DNA of 17,007 bases, from positions 1-17,007 of the forward strand of contig CAKAPY010000008.1 in the NCBI GenBank assembly GCA_916719935.1. The letters are read 5' to 3'. The stretch is from an uncultured Actinomyces sp. (GTDB taxonomy: Bacteria; Actinomycetota; Actinomycetes; Actinomycetales; Actinomycetaceae). Within the stretch, counting starts at the first letter, position 1; the number at the start of each line of letters is the position of its first letter. Shown here one piece after another: positions 1 through 8,513 of the stretch. The notes beneath the pieces are model-generated. The model did no database searches. It worked only from the letters and a program-made list of their open reading frames with translations, and was not told where the DNA came from. The position numbers and the translations under genes were made by a program.

Positions 1-407
1 TGCGCTGCGCCGGTCATTTCCAGACCAAGCACCATGATGAGCATGAACCAGTACAGCCAGCCGGAGGTAAAGCCTGCCCATCGGCCGATGCCTGCCTCGG
101 CGTAGGTCGAGAAAGATCCCGAGGAAGGGATCGCGGCAGCCAACTCTGCCAGCGCATACATCACGGTGACAACGATTAATGCAGCAAGAATGTAGGACAC
201 CAAAACGGCGGGTCCGGCCTCGGAAACGGCCACGCCGGTACCCAAGAAGAAGCCGGCACCGATCGCACTTCCCAGGGCCATCATCGACAGGTGCGCGGCC
301 TTGAATCCTTTTGATCGAAGCCCACTCTCACCCGCGAAAGTCGTCTGCGACCCACGGCTGTCTTCCGCCATAGAGAGTGCTTCACTCTGGGTCTTGTCTG
401 TACTCAT
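1..407 (-). CDS. APC-family amino-acid permease, N-terminal part (runs off the left edge)
   Basis: Integral membrane transporter expected to move an amino acid across the cytoplasmic membrane by cation symport (amino acid-polyamine-organocation superfamily). About 135 codons are present, from ATG at 407 to the window edge. A soluble N-tail of about 35 residues is followed by TM1 with the signature GSAIGAGFFLGTG, the unwound glycine motif that binds the substrate amino and carboxyl groups in this fold. Then come a second hydrophobic helix (VLVSYILAALIVVTVMYALA), the motif LAELAAAIPSSGSFSTYAEA and the start of TM3. The layout most resembles the AAT subgroup (GABA, proline, cycloserine/alanine-type permeases), but the substrate cannot be read from this fragment. 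The start ATG overlaps the TGA stop of the upstream TRIC-like gene (ATGA), so translation is probably coupled. The 3' part lies outside the window. Confidence 0.9.
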   Translation of the reverse strand, partial: MSTDKTQSEALSMAEDSRGSQTTFAGESGLRSKGFKAAHLSMMALGSAIGAGFFLGTGVAVSEAGPAVLVSYILAALIVVTVMYALAELAAAIPSSGSFSTYAEAGIGRWAGFTSGWLYWFMLIMVLGLEMTGAA

Positions 408-1144
408 TGATCCGAACTGTCCTCAGTGATCTTCTTGACCTCGCGTTCATCAAGCGATCGCAGCCGAAGGAGTGCCCGCAACTGCGTTGCCGTCATGGTT
501 AACGTCCAATCATTATGCGAAGGGAGCTGCCACTTTCTCCAATGTGCAAGCACTGTGAAGCTCGACCCGACAATCGTTGCAACCAGCATGCCAATTTGTT
601 CTAGGCCCGAGTGGCCAAAAGCAGCCATGATCGCCGCTGAGACAAATGCGGGCGTTGCGTAGAGATTATTTCCGCCAAATACCTGGGGGACCATCCCCGC
701 GGAAATATCTCGAATCATGCCGCCACCGACCGCGGTCATAATTCCCAGCAGAATCGCCGGTCCCACTCCCAGTCCAGCATTCAGTGTCTTCAGCGCTCCA
801 GTGGCCGCCCAGCATCCCAGAACGGTTCCATCAGCCAGCACCAGCGCAATCCTCCAGAAGCGGGAATTGAGGCGCCAGAGCATAGCGATCAGCGCACCGA
901 CCAGTGCAGTCCCCAAGTAGAAGGGATCGGTCAAGGCAACCGGTGGGCCTTGATCCAGCATAATGTCACGGAGCATTCCACCGGCCAGCGCACACATGAT
1001 GGCCAACACCATGAAGCCGACTGCATCGAAACGTTTAATGCGCGCGATACGTCCGCCGAGGATCCCGTTTAAGAGCACGCCAAGAAGATCGATGACGCGG
1101 AATAGGTCCGGCAACGTTTGATTGAGAGTATCGAGCACGCTCAC
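404..1144 (-). CDS. TRIC-channel / UPF0126 family membrane protein
   Basis: A 246-residue hydrophobic protein of the UPF0126 (YadS/YicG-type) family, whose fold matches trimeric intracellular cation channels. Bacterial members form K+-permeable homotrimers in test systems, but their physiological role is uncertain. Two internal repeats of about 80 residues each carry the family's Gly-Gly-x-x-Arg-Asp signature (GGMLRD near 55-60 and GGGMIRD near 140-146) and the kinked glycine-rich helices that line the pore. About seven membrane segments are visible, ending in a short charged tail rich in Arg/Glu/Lys. I chose GTG at 1144 because GAGAGGTGG lies 9 bases upstream. The frame stays open to a TTG at 1174, but that start would place the ribosome site inside the gene. 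The stop TGA overlaps the permease start by 4 bases, suggesting co-expression with amino-acid uptake, perhaps as a counter-ion pathway (inference). Confidence 0.88.
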   Translation of the reverse strand: MSVLDTLNQTLPDLFRVIDLLGVLLNGILGGRIARIKRFDAVGFMVLAIMCALAGGMLRDIMLDQGPPVALTDPFYLGTALVGALIAMLWRLNSRFWRIALVLADGTVLGCWAATGALKTLNAGLGVGPAILLGIMTAVGGGMIRDISAGMVPQVFGGNNLYATPAFVSAAIMAAFGHSGLEQIGMLVATIVGSSFTVLAHWRKWQLPSHNDWTLTMTATQLRALLRLRSLDEREVKKITEDSSDQ

Positions 1145-1262
1145 TATTGTTATCCACCTCTCAACAGAATCCAAGGTTGTGGACGTGCAGTCTCAGTACC
1201 CAAGATTAAGGACGAGGCCGTTCCCGTCGACAGAGCAGCACGGTCGCGTAGCTGCCCCCGGG

Positions 1263-2411
1263 TCAGGAGACGGTGGTGCCGAAGAGAAGCCCCAGCAAGT
1301 ACGTTGCACCAGCGGCTCCAAAACCAACCGCAAGCTGACGGAAAGCGCGTGGGGCAGGTGCGCGACCCGAAAGAACCCCGACAATTCCGCCGGTAAACAT
1401 GAGTGCGATACCGACAAGGACAACCGAAATTCCCGCAGCAAGCACTCCATCAAGCCTGAAAATATAGGGAATTAAGGGCAAGAGAGCACCAAGAGCAAAA
1501 CAAATGAAGGACGAGATCGCAGCGCGCGCCGGGGTACCGACCTCTTCGCTTGCTCCCGCATCTTCATCTTTGTGCGCCGCAAAAATGGGGCGGCGCTCTG
1601 TGCCATCTGCACTTGCTGCAGCTTCGCCGCCAGAACGGCGATCAGATTCTGCAAGTTTCGCAAAAACATCTGCTGCGTGTGCCTTCGCGCTTTCCTCATC
1701 TTCCCCGCGAGCGCGGAAAAGCAGTGCCAATTCATTGGCATCGACATCGACATCATTCAAAGTGTTATCAACACCGGGATCAGGAATCGAGGCGTCCAAT
1801 AGCTCACGCTGAGAACTCACGCTCACCCATTCACCGGCGGCCATGGACATTGCACCTGCAAGCAAGCCGGCAACACCCGTCGTCAAAATGGCATGCGAGC
1901 TCATTCCTGCACCGACGACACCCAGGATCAACGCAAGGTTTGATACCAAACCATCGTTCACTCCAAAGACAGCAGCCCGGAAAGTGCCCGCTAGGGATTC
2001 ACGAGAACGCTGCGCAAGCGAACGAACGACCTCGACATGCAAACGTTCATCGGCAGCAATCGCAGCGGGAACATCGGCGTCGTCGTCATAAGAGGAACGC
2101 TCTTCGGTTCGCTGAGCCATCGCCAGAACAAAAATCGTCCCGAACATGTAGGCCAGGGCAGATGAAATTCGGGTACGAAGCGGAGGATGCGGTGCGGGAA
2201 GTGCGTGCTCTCCCAGCAGAGATAGCCAGTACTCCTCATGGCGCCCCTCGGCCTCGGCAAGGCCAAGGAGTACCTGGCGTTCTTCGCCCGTCCGACGTTC
2301 AGCAAGTGCGCGATAGGTACGCGCCTCCATGCGTTCTTCGGCCAGGTAGCGGCGCCAGCGTCGAATCTGCGCGCGCGAAGCTTGCTTTTCAGCGTGATGG
2401 GAATCAGTCAT
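1263..2411 (-). CDS. Ferritin-like domain fused to VIT1/CCC1 metal transporter (MbfA-like)
   Basis: A 382-residue protein. Residues 10-130 form a rubrerythrin/ferritin-like four-helix domain with carboxylate ligands E26/E29 and two ExxH motifs (E55-H58 and E122-H125), a typical diiron set. Residues 138-380 are a VIT1/CCC1 transporter: FGVNDGLVSNLALILG in the first membrane helix, AMSMAAGEWVSVSSQRE after the second, a soluble acidic loop (about 205-290), and three further hydrophobic helices. Related Er-VIT fusions (MbfA of Bradyrhizobium and Agrobacterium) export iron and/or manganese and protect against peroxide or iron stress. Plant and yeast VIT1/CCC1 load Fe2+/Mn2+ into vacuoles. Here the likely role is metal efflux with a diiron sensor or oxidase domain in the cytoplasm. 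It starts 18 bases after the small upstream gene, so the two are probably co-transcribed. Only a weak ribosome site precedes the ATG. Confidence 0.88.
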   Translation of the reverse strand: MTDSHHAEKQASRAQIRRWRRYLAEERMEARTYRALAERRTGEERQVLLGLAEAEGRHEEYWLSLLGEHALPAPHPPLRTRISSALAYMFGTIFVLAMAQRTEERSSYDDDADVPAAIAADERLHVEVVRSLAQRSRESLAGTFRAAVFGVNDGLVSNLALILGVVGAGMSSHAILTTGVAGLLAGAMSMAAGEWVSVSSQRELLDASIPDPGVDNTLNDVDVDANELALLFRARGEDEESAKAHAADVFAKLAESDRRSGGEAAASADGTERRPIFAAHKDEDAGASEEVGTPARAAISSFICFALGALLPLIPYIFRLDGVLAAGISVVLVGIALMFTGGIVGVLSGRAPAPRAFRQLAVGFGAAGATYLLGLLFGTTVS

Positions 2412-2429
2412 TGTGAATGCGTCCGCGCC

Positions 2430-2720
2430 TCAGCCCGCGTAGGTTGGTAGATCGTCTTCGGTAATCTCCGGTTCGGCGGCCGGCATGCGGAAGAGTCGTT
2501 CCTTCACCGCATCGGCAACTTTATCCGTGACCTTCTCACCCTGGGTGCGGACAAGCGCAGACATTTTTTCACCGGCAGCATCGAGGGGACGAGCGATTAA
2601 CGGGAAGCGACGAAGCTTTCCCGCGCACGCACAAATTCGCGCGTATTGTTCACGCCCCGCTCGGGTCCCCAGCACGTAGCCGATCCCGAAACCGACGGCG
2701 ATTCCCATTTTCGTTCCCAT
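2430..2720 (-). CDS. Small glycine-rich membrane-anchored protein (YtxH-like), function unknown
   Basis: A 96-residue protein. It opens with a short hydrophobic glycine-rich segment (GIAVGFGIGYVLGTRAGREQY) of the kind found in YtxH-type and many uncharacterised actinobacterial small proteins, where the G-x-x-x-G-Y-x-x-G-x-x-A-G-R-x-x-Y pattern marks the end of a membrane helix. The rest is amphipathic (about 25-80, rich in Lys/Glu/Ala), followed by an acidic tail EPEITEDDLP. No catalytic motif is visible. It is probably an inner-membrane-associated peptide with a cytoplasmic helical tail. It lies 18 bases upstream of the ferritin-VIT gene on the same strand and seems to be the first gene of that transcript, suggesting a stress-related role (inference). 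The start ATG at 2720 is preceded by an AAGAAAGA-type ribosome site. Confidence 0.72.
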   Translation of the reverse strand: MGTKMGIAVGFGIGYVLGTRAGREQYARICACAGKLRRFPLIARPLDAAGEKMSALVRTQGEKVTDKVADAVKERLFRMPAAEPEITEDDLPTYAG

Positions 2721-2888
2721 GATGCGTCTTTCTTGTGCGATCAGGCGCGTATGCGCCGGTGTGCGATGGTGACTATCGAATAAAAACTAGCCTAGTAGTT
2801 CCCCAAAGCGACACGCTACTTGTTTACCTTTTCGCACGTTGTGAGATGGGGTATTTCGCATCTTCTATGAAACCAGTACCGTGGAGGT
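2721..2888. promoter_or_regulatory. Divergent intergenic region between the VIT group and the hydrolase-hrpA group
   Basis: These 168 bases separate two divergent transcripts and must hold promoters for both. An 11-base near-palindrome, ACTAG-C-CTAGT (2786-2796), sits in an AT-rich patch and could be an operator, but no cognate regulator is known to me. No strong -35/-10 pair was found on either strand. The best plus-strand -10 is described as a separate entry. Confidence 0.4.
2877..2888 (+). promoter_or_regulatory. Candidate -10 box for a leaderless hydrolase transcript
   Basis: TACCGT at 2877-2882 fits the actinobacterial TANNNT -10 pattern. It ends 6 bases before the ATG at 2889, so transcription would begin on the start codon. 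GGAGGT at 2883-2888 abuts that ATG directly, too close to act as its ribosome site. It also lies 15 bases from the next in-frame ATG at 2904. No convincing -35 box is seen at 16-18 bases. This is a weak inference. Confidence 0.3.
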
Positions 2889-3668
2889 ATGAGCGAAGTA
2901 CGTATGAACACACCCCGAGGGATCACCCTGTCGGGAACTTTCGTTCAGCCCGTAGATTCACGAAACGCCGCTGTCCTGTTTTCGCATTCTTTTCTTGCAG
3001 ATGAACACTCGGGTGGACACTACGATGAGCTAGCACGTGCCTATCGCAAAGCCGGGTACGCGACACTCCAATTCGATTACTCGGGGCATGGACGCTCCGA
3101 TGACGAGGTGATTACGCGCGAGTCTCAGATCGAGGACCTCCAGGCCGCATCGGGCTGGCTCGCCGACCAGGGTTTCACCCACCAGATTATTCACGGTCAC
3201 TCTTTCGGCTCGGTCACTGCGCTTGCCGCTCACCTGATTCATGCGACCGCACTGTTTCTTTCTGCTCCGGTACTTGGCCCGCTCTCCTACGACTGGAGTG
3301 CAATTTTCTCCAATAGCCAACTAGACGAATTGGAGCACACCGGCCAGACCCGGATCCCGGACGACTCCGATGGGCCACGCGAATTTTTCACGATCTCCAA
3401 GCAGACGTTGGCCGATCTTTCCATGGTCGATTCTTCAATCATCGATCCGAAGGGCGCACCTGCATTCGTCCTCCACGATGCCGATGATATCGATTTGGGT
3501 CTGGTTGATCTGACGCGCGATGCTTTCCACCGTCTTCCCGACGGCTCTCGGGTTGAACTGGTTCACGATACCCGCTTTGGTGCCGGTGAACATCCAGAAA
3601 TCCTTCTCGAGGCCGCGCTGGAGTGGGCGCATCTGTGGGCAGAACCCAGTGGAGAGTTCTGCCAGTAA
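2889..3668 (+). CDS. Alpha/beta hydrolase (serine hydrolase)
   Basis: A 259-residue cytoplasmic alpha/beta-hydrolase. The nucleophile elbow is G103-H-S105-F-G107 (HGHSFGS). The acid is probably D199 or D200 in the strand-loop VLHDADD, and the histidine is H235 in GAGEHPE, so the full Ser-Asp-His triad is present. The strand FDYSGHGRSD (about 62-71) is the usual oxyanion-region motif of short-chain acyl or peptidase-like hydrolases. No signal peptide or membrane segment is seen. The substrate is unknown. Overall it resembles hydrolases annotated as acylglycerol lipases or carboxylesterases, and the small lid insert (about 135-170) gives no clear specificity. The start at 2889 is uncertain because GGAGGT directly abuts the ATG, and Met6 (2904) is the alternative. 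It lies 15 bases upstream of the helicase gene and is probably the first gene of that operon. Confidence 0.88.
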   Translation: MSEVRMNTPRGITLSGTFVQPVDSRNAAVLFSHSFLADEHSGGHYDELARAYRKAGYATLQFDYSGHGRSDDEVITRESQIEDLQAASGWLADQGFTHQIIHGHSFGSVTALAAHLIHATALFLSAPVLGPLSYDWSAIFSNSQLDELEHTGQTRIPDDSDGPREFFTISKQTLADLSMVDSSIIDPKGAPAFVLHDADDIDLGLVDLTRDAFHRLPDGSRVELVHDTRFGAGEHPEILLEAALEWAHLWAEPSGEFCQ

Positions 3669-3683
3669 CGTACACACCCAGCT

Positions 3684-6600
3684 GTGGCAAAAGTTCTTCG
3701 TTACCCTGAAGGGGTGTCCACTTCATCGCAGCCGAGGCGTCGGCGCACACATTCGCGCAGGGGTCGCTCCCCTCATGCACCCGCGCCTTTCCGTCCCTTC
3801 ACGCCTGAACAGCTTGCTGCTCGGGCCGCTGCGATTCCACTGATTTCTTTTCCCGATCTTCCGGTCAGCGCGAGGCGTGAGGAAATTGCGCAGGCAATTT
3901 CGCAGCATCAAGTTGTCATCATCTCCGGCGAAACCGGCTCGGGAAAAACCACGCAGATCCCAAAGATCTGCCTCCAATTAGGCCGAGGCGTAGCCGGCAT
4001 GATCGGGCACACCCAGCCTCGCCGTATTGCAGCACGTTCGGTCGCAGAACGCATTGCCGCTGAACTTGGCCAAAAGGTGGGCAAAGAGCCCGGTGAGGTC
4101 GTGGGCTACCAGGTGCGATTCACCGATGAGGTCGGTCCCACCACTTTGGTCAAACTCATGACCGACGGTATTTTGCTGGCGGAAATTCAGTCTGACCCGA
4201 TGCTGCGTCGCTATGACACCCTGATCATCGACGAGGCCCACGAGCGCAGCCTGAACATTGACTTCATCTTGGGCTACCTTGCGCGCCTTCTCCCCTTGCG
4301 TCCCGACCTCAAGGTCATCATCACGTCAGCGACCATTGATTCGGATCGTTTCGCGCGTCACTTTGGCCGATGGAACGGTCCAATTGGGCAGGGCACGCTC
4401 GTTGAAGCTGCACCGGTTATTGAGGTTTCGGGTCGTACTTTCCCGGTTGAGATCCGCTACCGCCCCCTTGCCGCCGATACCCCGACTTCCTATTCCTCCT
4501 CAAGCACCTCCCCCACTAAAAATAGCCCGGCCACGGCCTCGGCAATCGAGGAGGAAAGCACTGGAAGCGGCGTCGAACAACTGGTTTTAGAGGACCCGGA
4601 TGATCCCCTTGCTCTGGAGGGCTATGGCGCGGGACAAGACATTGACGTCGAAACCGCAATATGCCATGCGGTCGATGAGCTATGTGCTGAAGGCCCAGGG
4701 GATATTTTGGTATTCCTTCCGGGTGAGCGCGATATCCGCGATACCGAACAGGCATTGCGCGATCACCTGGGAAATCGCGCGCCTAAAGATATCTCGCACT
4801 CGAAGAACCCCGCAGATATCGAAATTTTGCCCCTGTTTGCCCGCCTCAGTTCTGCGGAGCAACACCGGATTTTTGAGGAACACAGCCATCGGCGCATTGT
4901 TCTGGCGACAAACGTTGCTGAAACCTCGCTGACGGTTCCGGGAATCCGCTACGTGATCGATCCGGGATTGGCGCGAATTTCGCGCTATTCCAATAAGACC
5001 AAGGTTCAGCGCCTACCCATCGAAGAGATTTCGAAGGCCAGCGCGAATCAGCGCTCTGGGCGTTGCGGACGCGTTGCAGACGGTATCGCGATTCGCCTGT
5101 ATTCCGCTGATAACTTCGCATCGAGGCCGGACTTTACTGAGCCGGAAATCTTGCGTACCTCGCTGGCCTCGGTCATTTTGCAGATGAGTGCTTTAGGCTT
5201 GGGAGACGTTGCTTCTTTCCCCTTCGTCGATGCGCCGGACTCGCGGGCAATCCGCGATGGTATCAATCAGCTCGTTGAAATTGGGGCACTGCGCCCGCTA
5301 GATTCGTCCAAGAACTCCGATTCTTCCGCGCTCGCACAGGGAAACCAAGGGCTTGAGCTCACACGCATCGGTCGCGATTTAGCTCGGCTTCCCATTGATC
5401 CGCGCTTGGGTCGAATGCTCATCGCTGGGCAGGAATCGGGATGCGCCTCGGAAATTTTAGTCATTGTTGCTGCGCTATCGATTCAAGATGTCCGCGAGCG
5501 CCCACTGGAACACCAGGAAGCTGCAGATACGGCACACGCGCGTTTTGCTGACCCCCACTCCGATTTCTTGACCTACCTCAATTTATGGCGCTACCTGCAC
5601 GTCCAGCAGCGCGATCTTTCCGGTAGCGCGTTTAGACGTATGTGCCGGGCAGAATTCATCCACTACCTGCGTTTCCGCGAGTGGTGCGATATCACCCACC
5701 AGCTGCGCGATATGGCCCGCACCATCGGAATCCACACCGAACCCTTGGGAATGCCTTCAGCAGGTGATGTAGTCGAACAAGCGTCACGTACGGGAATTGC
5801 TGACTCTGCAGCGAAGGCTGCAGTTGCTTTCACGCGTTCAACCAGCGCGGTCGACACCGACGATATTCACCGTTCGATCCTTGTTGGCCTGCTCTCCAGT
5901 CTGGGCGCATGGGATCCGGCAACTCGAGACTATACGGGTAGCCGAGGCACTCACTTCACCATCTGGCCCGGTTCGGGAATCACAGGTCATCCCGATTGGG
6001 TGATGACCGCGGAATTGGTTGAGACCTCGCGACTCTTTGCACGTACGGTCGCCCGTATTCGCCCCGAATGGGTCGAGCCATTGGCAAAAGACCTCCTCAA
6101 CCATGTCTATTCCGAACCCACGTGGAATTCCTCGCGAGGCGCGGCTTACGTTCAAGAAAAAGTTATGCTCTACGGGCTGACATTGATCGCAGACCGCTCG
6201 GTCTTGCTGGGACGCCTGGGATCTACTCCCCTGGGTTCAATCCGAGGTGCTGTTCCAACAGATTCTCCTTTTGCGATTGCCCAGCAAAGCCCAATCACCG
6301 CCGCCGAGCTCGCGCGTGAAATGTTCATCCGCCATGCGCTGGTTCAGGGGGAATGGCGCGAGCGTCATGCCTTCCAACGTCGTAACGACGAGGCGATCGA
6401 ACGTGCAAGGGAAACCGAGCGCCGCAGCCGCACCCACGGCCTCGTCGCCGATGAAATGGCGCTGGAGCGTTTCTTTGACGATCTCCTCCCCGCCTCGATC
6501 ATCTCTGCAGGGCACTTTAATCGCTGGTGGAAGAACGAAAAGCGCCAGAATCCTCACCTCTTGGATTATCCTCCTGAGCTTCTTCTTCCTCGAGGCCTGG

Positions 6601-8513
6601 GCCAGACCGGAGAGGGCTTCCCCGACCATTGGCAGCAGGGAGAGCTTCGCCTTCCCCTGTCCTATGAGTTCCACCCCGGCTCCCCCCGCGATGGTGTTTC
6701 GATGTCCATTCCCGTCGAGGCCTTGGGGCGTGTGAGCGATGAGGGTACCGATTGGTTAGTACCGGGTATGCGCGAAGAACTCATCACCGAGGCAATACGC
6801 GCACTTCCCAAGGCCAAGCGCCGCCTGCTTGCACCCGCTCCCGAAGTCGCAAAGAGCGTTGCCGCGTGGATTGATGATTTCCGAAGCGGCCGAGTAAGTG
6901 CTAGCAAAGAACTTGATAACGCGCCCTCTGCTAAGAGTTCCGCTGGTGCTATTCCTGATGAAGATCCCGCCTCGCTGAGCGCCGCTCTGGGACGCTTGGC
7001 GGCATGGGGGCAGAAAACAGGTCAGGGTCGTAGCGATAAGCGCCTGTCCAAAGCCAGCACGTCTACGCAAGACGAAGGGGGTAAAGGCCGCGATCTTTCT
7101 GCTGCTTCCTCAGCTCAAAGCTCTGATAGGTCTCCGAAATCTTCCACTCAAAATCCCGCTGGAACTCTCACCGCTACCGCACAGACTGACTGGGCATCCT
7201 TCGACGAACTTTTCACGCGTGCAATCCGCGAGCTCCGAGGTGTTGACCTGAGTGATTCTGATATCCGTACCATGCGCGACGCACTTCCCGATCACCTGCT
7301 CATGACCTTCGTTGTCCACGATCGTCAGGGACGCGAACTGGGAAGCGGAAAAGATCTGGGGTATCTCAAACGCACCTTGGCCGGTGCGACCGATAGCGCA
7401 TTGCGAACGGCCGTGCGCCAGGCATTGACCGAAGCTCAAGAACGCAGCGCACATCGCTCAGATGCGGAAGCAAAGCCTGAGTCTGGGAAACACTCAAGGA
7501 CTGCGTCTGGCGAGTCAAAAGCTCGCGCGCAAGGGAAGGAAGCGACGGCCTCGGGAGCAATCGATGGCAGCGAGGGCACTCCCGGAAGTGAACTTTTTGC
7601 CGACGATCTTGAGGATTTCCCAATCACCCCTTTGCCAGCCTCGATCGAATCCCAGGCACAGGGGCTCACAATTCGCGCATTCCCCGCTTTAGTCCCCCAA
7701 GGGAAGCCCGAGAATCCGCTGGCGGGTGTGCGTGTCATGGCAAATGCTTCGCAGGCAAGAAGTGAACACGGATTGGGTGTAGCAAACCTCGTCCTACGCC
7801 GCGTTCAGCTATCGACCAAGCGCGTCTCGACACGTTGGAGCGGACGCGAGGCACTCATGCTGACCTCAACTCCCTATCGAAGTACTGAGGCTCTGATCGC
7901 AGATGCGCAGTGGGCAAGCGCGCGTACGCTCACGGTGTCTCTGAGCGGAAATCAAGGGCTGTGGACGATACGTAATCGCTCGAGCTTTGACGACCTTTCC
8001 CAGCGCGTGAGGGATCTGCACGAAGACCAGGTTTATTCGATTATTGAAGTCGTTGTGCGTGCGATGGAATCCTGGGCGCAACTACAAGACACCCTTGCGA
8101 CTGCGGATGCACAGGCCTATTGCACACTCCGCGAGGATGTCGAAAGGGTCGCGCATTCCCTGGTATTTGATGGATTCATTGCAGCAACACCTATTGAGCG
8201 CCTTCGTAATCTTCCGCGATACATTCAGGCTCAATCTTTACGCGTCCGTAAAGCGTTGCGTTCACCTTCCGATCTTGCCCGTGACGAGAGTTCTGTCCAG
8301 GCCCTAGCGCAGGTCGATGACGAGCTCAATGAACTTCGCGAGCTCATGGATACGCGTCCTTTCGACGCGCGCCACGCCAGTGCATTTGAAGAACTTTTGT
8401 GGATGCGTGAGGAGCTGCGCGTTTCTCTATTTGCGCAAGAGCTGGGGACCGCCCGCAAGATTTCACCTCAACGCATGTTGGCAACGATTGATCGTCTTCA
8501 CGAGGCCCTATGA
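3684..8513 (+). CDS. hrpA: HrpA-type DEAH-box ATP-dependent RNA helicase
   Basis: A very large (1609-residue) superfamily-2 RNA helicase. Motifs in order: Walker A GETGSGKTTQ (82-91), DEAH (183-186), SAT (215-217), motif V region ATNVAETSLTVPG (408-420), and motif VI QRSGRCGR (456-463). Winged-helix/ratchet/OB-type regions follow, then a long HrpA-specific C-terminal region (DUF3418). E. coli HrpA, about 1300 residues, has been tied to fimbrial mRNA processing and to rescue of stalled ribosomes. The extra length here comes mainly from an Arg-rich N-terminus and three low-complexity Ser/Ala/Lys-rich stretches (about 263-296, 1070-1167, 1251-1309), which look disordered and keep the frame. The GTG start at 3684 has no clear ribosome site. 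GTG at 3714 is an alternative, but GAAGGG directly abuts it. The stop overlaps the sprT-like start by 4 bases. Confidence 0.95.
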   Translation: MAKVLRYPEGVSTSSQPRRRRTHSRRGRSPHAPAPFRPFTPEQLAARAAAIPLISFPDLPVSARREEIAQAISQHQVVIISGETGSGKTTQIPKICLQLGRGVAGMIGHTQPRRIAARSVAERIAAELGQKVGKEPGEVVGYQVRFTDEVGPTTLVKLMTDGILLAEIQSDPMLRRYDTLIIDEAHERSLNIDFILGYLARLLPLRPDLKVIITSATIDSDRFARHFGRWNGPIGQGTLVEAAPVIEVSGRTFPVEIRYRPLAADTPTSYSSSSTSPTKNSPATASAIEEESTGSGVEQLVLEDPDDPLALEGYGAGQDIDVETAICHAVDELCAEGPGDILVFLPGERDIRDTEQALRDHLGNRAPKDISHSKNPADIEILPLFARLSSAEQHRIFEEHSHRRIVLATNVAETSLTVPGIRYVIDPGLARISRYSNKTKVQRLPIEEISKASANQRSGRCGRVADGIAIRLYSADNFASRPDFTEPEILRTSLASVILQMSALGLGDVASFPFVDAPDSRAIRDGINQLVEIGALRPLDSSKNSDSSALAQGNQGLELTRIGRDLARLPIDPRLGRMLIAGQESGCASEILVIVAALSIQDVRERPLEHQEAADTAHARFADPHSDFLTYLNLWRYLHVQQRDLSGSAFRRMCRAEFIHYLRFREWCDITHQLRDMARTIGIHTEPLGMPSAGDVVEQASRTGIADSAAKAAVAFTRSTSAVDTDDIHRSILVGLLSSLGAWDPATRDYTGSRGTHFTIWPGSGITGHPDWVMTAELVETSRLFARTVARIRPEWVEPLAKDLLNHVYSEPTWNSSRGAAYVQEKVMLYGLTLIADRSVLLGRLGSTPLGSIRGAVPTDSPFAIAQQSPITAAELAREMFIRHALVQGEWRERHAFQRRNDEAIERARETERRSRTHGLVADEMALERFFDDLLPASIISAGHFNRWWKNEKRQNPHLLDYPPELLLPRGLGQTGEGFPDHWQQGELRLPLSYEFHPGSPRDGVSMSIPVEALGRVSDEGTDWLVPGMREELITEAIRALPKAKRRLLAPAPEVAKSVAAWIDDFRSGRVSASKELDNAPSAKSSAGAIPDEDPASLSAALGRLAAWGQKTGQGRSDKRLSKASTSTQDEGGKGRDLSAASSAQSSDRSPKSSTQNPAGTLTATAQTDWASFDELFTRAIRELRGVDLSDSDIRTMRDALPDHLLMTFVVHDRQGRELGSGKDLGYLKRTLAGATDSALRTAVRQALTEAQERSAHRSDAEAKPESGKHSRTASGESKARAQGKEATASGAIDGSEGTPGSELFADDLEDFPITPLPASIESQAQGLTIRAFPALVPQGKPENPLAGVRVMANASQARSEHGLGVANLVLRRVQLSTKRVSTRWSGREALMLTSTPYRSTEALIADAQWASARTLTVSLSGNQGLWTIRNRSSFDDLSQRVRDLHEDQVYSIIEVVVRAMESWAQLQDTLATADAQAYCTLREDVERVAHSLVFDGFIAATPIERLRNLPRYIQAQSLRVRKALRSPSDLARDESSVQALAQVDDELNELRELMDTRPFDARHASAFEELLWMREELRVSLFAQELGTARKISPQRMLATIDRLHEAL

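Noticed and set aside
1146..1155. GGATAACAAT on the minus strand, identical to the core of the lac operator
   Set aside because: It lies between the ribosome site and the start codon of the TRIC-like gene, lacks the other half of the operator, and no LacI-type gene is present. Chance match.
1550..2416. Long open frame (288 codons) on the plus strand opposite the ferritin-VIT gene
   Set aside because: Its protein is rich in Arg/His/Gln/Pro with no recognisable domain, and it mirrors the high-GC codon pattern of the real gene on the other strand.
6890..7612. Frameshift or gene fusion in hrpA suggested by abnormal length
   Set aside because: The frame is continuous, recognisable HrpA sequence resumes after each low-complexity stretch, and the gene ends in a normal coupled stop.
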